Shown here: piece after piece, positions 5,137 through 5,423 of the stretch | Layout of the letters: every line of letters begins with the position of its first letter | Position numbering within the stretch: position 1 is the first letter of the stretch | Assembly (NCBI GenBank): GCA_045637095.1 | Contig: JAZTYX010000063.1 | Coordinates: 1-5,423 of the forward strand | Direction: 5' to 3' | From: UMGS1649 sp045637095 | GTDB lineage: Bacteria; Bacillota; Clostridia; TANB77; CAG-465 | Length of the DNA: 5,423 nt | The notes under the pieces: model-generated | What the model was told of the DNA's origin: nothing | The model's input: only the letters and a program-made list of their open reading frames with translations | The model's database searches: none | Position numbers and translations under genes: made by a program

Positions 5137-5423
5137 ATGGCAGAGAAAAAAGTAACACACATTATAAAACTTCAAATTGAAGCAGGTAAAGCTAACCCAG
5201 CACCACCAGTAGGACCAGCATTAGGACCAGCAGGTATCAACATTATGGCATTCTGTAAAGAATTCAATGAAAGAACTGCAAAAGACGCTGGAATGATATT
5301 CCCAGTAGTGCTTACTGTTTACCAAGACAAATCATTTGAATTTATAATCAAAACTGCACCAGCAGCAGTATTATTAAAGAAAGCAGCTGGTATAGCAAGT
5401 GGTTCAGCAAAACCACACAAAGA
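5137..5423 (+). CDS. rplK: 50S ribosomal protein L11 (partial, cut by window end)
   Basis: L11 forms part of the GTPase-associated centre of the large subunit with 23S rRNA. It is the binding site region for thiostrepton-type antibiotics and for stringent-response signalling through RelA. The first 95 codons are visible, against a usual length of about 141, so the C-terminal RNA-binding domain is mostly missing because the window ends. The N-terminal domain shows the proline-rich segment PAPPVGPALG (21-30), GINIMAFCKEFN (33-44), and then the linker TAPAAVLLKKAAGI (73-86). The usual Gln after GPALG is Pro31 here, and the first proline of the usual IPAGKA is Glu15. No stop or frameshift is seen. 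The start is fixed by the strong ribosome binding site. Gene order suggests rplA follows. Confidence 0.97.
   Translation, partial: MAEKKVTHIIKLQIEAGKANPAPPVGPALGPAGINIMAFCKEFNERTAKDAGMIFPVVLTVYQDKSFEFIIKTAPAAVLLKKAAGIASGSAKPHK

Overview
The window is AT-rich DNA with a strong bias to A/T-ending codons (many ATA, AGA and TTA). Its Shine-Dalgarno sites are Bacillota-like (AGGAGGTGA class). The right end carries the gene order rpmG-secE-nusG-rplK, the conserved start of the ribosomal/transcription cluster that leads to rpoB. I infer a low-GC Bacillota, probably a Clostridia-like organism; the genus cannot be told from the sequence.

The left part (about 1-4121) looks like one accessory transcription unit on the + strand. 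It starts with a sigma-A-type promoter with an extended -10 (8-36). A 15-codon reading frame with its own Shine-Dalgarno follows (70-117), and its stop overlaps the start of a 98-residue beta-rich protein (114-410). Next come a 612-residue polytopic membrane protein resembling GT-C glycosyltransferases (421-2259) and an amidase-signature protein with an unusual C-terminal membrane segment and very basic tail (2273-4048). A long hairpin with a T-run (4081-4121) closes the unit. The two large genes suggest a cell-envelope role, perhaps sugar or amide modification of a surface polymer. This is inference, since no substrate can be read from the sequence.

The right part (4110-5423) is housekeeping. 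A promoter whose -35 box lies in the descending arm of the upstream terminator appears to start a transcript reading rpmG (L33), secE, nusG and rplK (L11, cut by the window end). These genes are tightly spaced with clear ribosome binding sites, and the nusG site overlaps the secE stop codon. They couple translation (L33, L11), protein export (SecE) and transcription elongation (NusG).

No tRNA, rRNA, CRISPR array, insertion sequence or convincing minus-strand gene was found. No gene-free stretch exceeds 300 bases. The points most worth a second look are the leader/overlap arrangement at 70-117, the amidase with the Gly-Gly before its nucleophile replaced by Asn-Ser and with a puzzling topology, and the fused terminator/promoter at 4081-4138.
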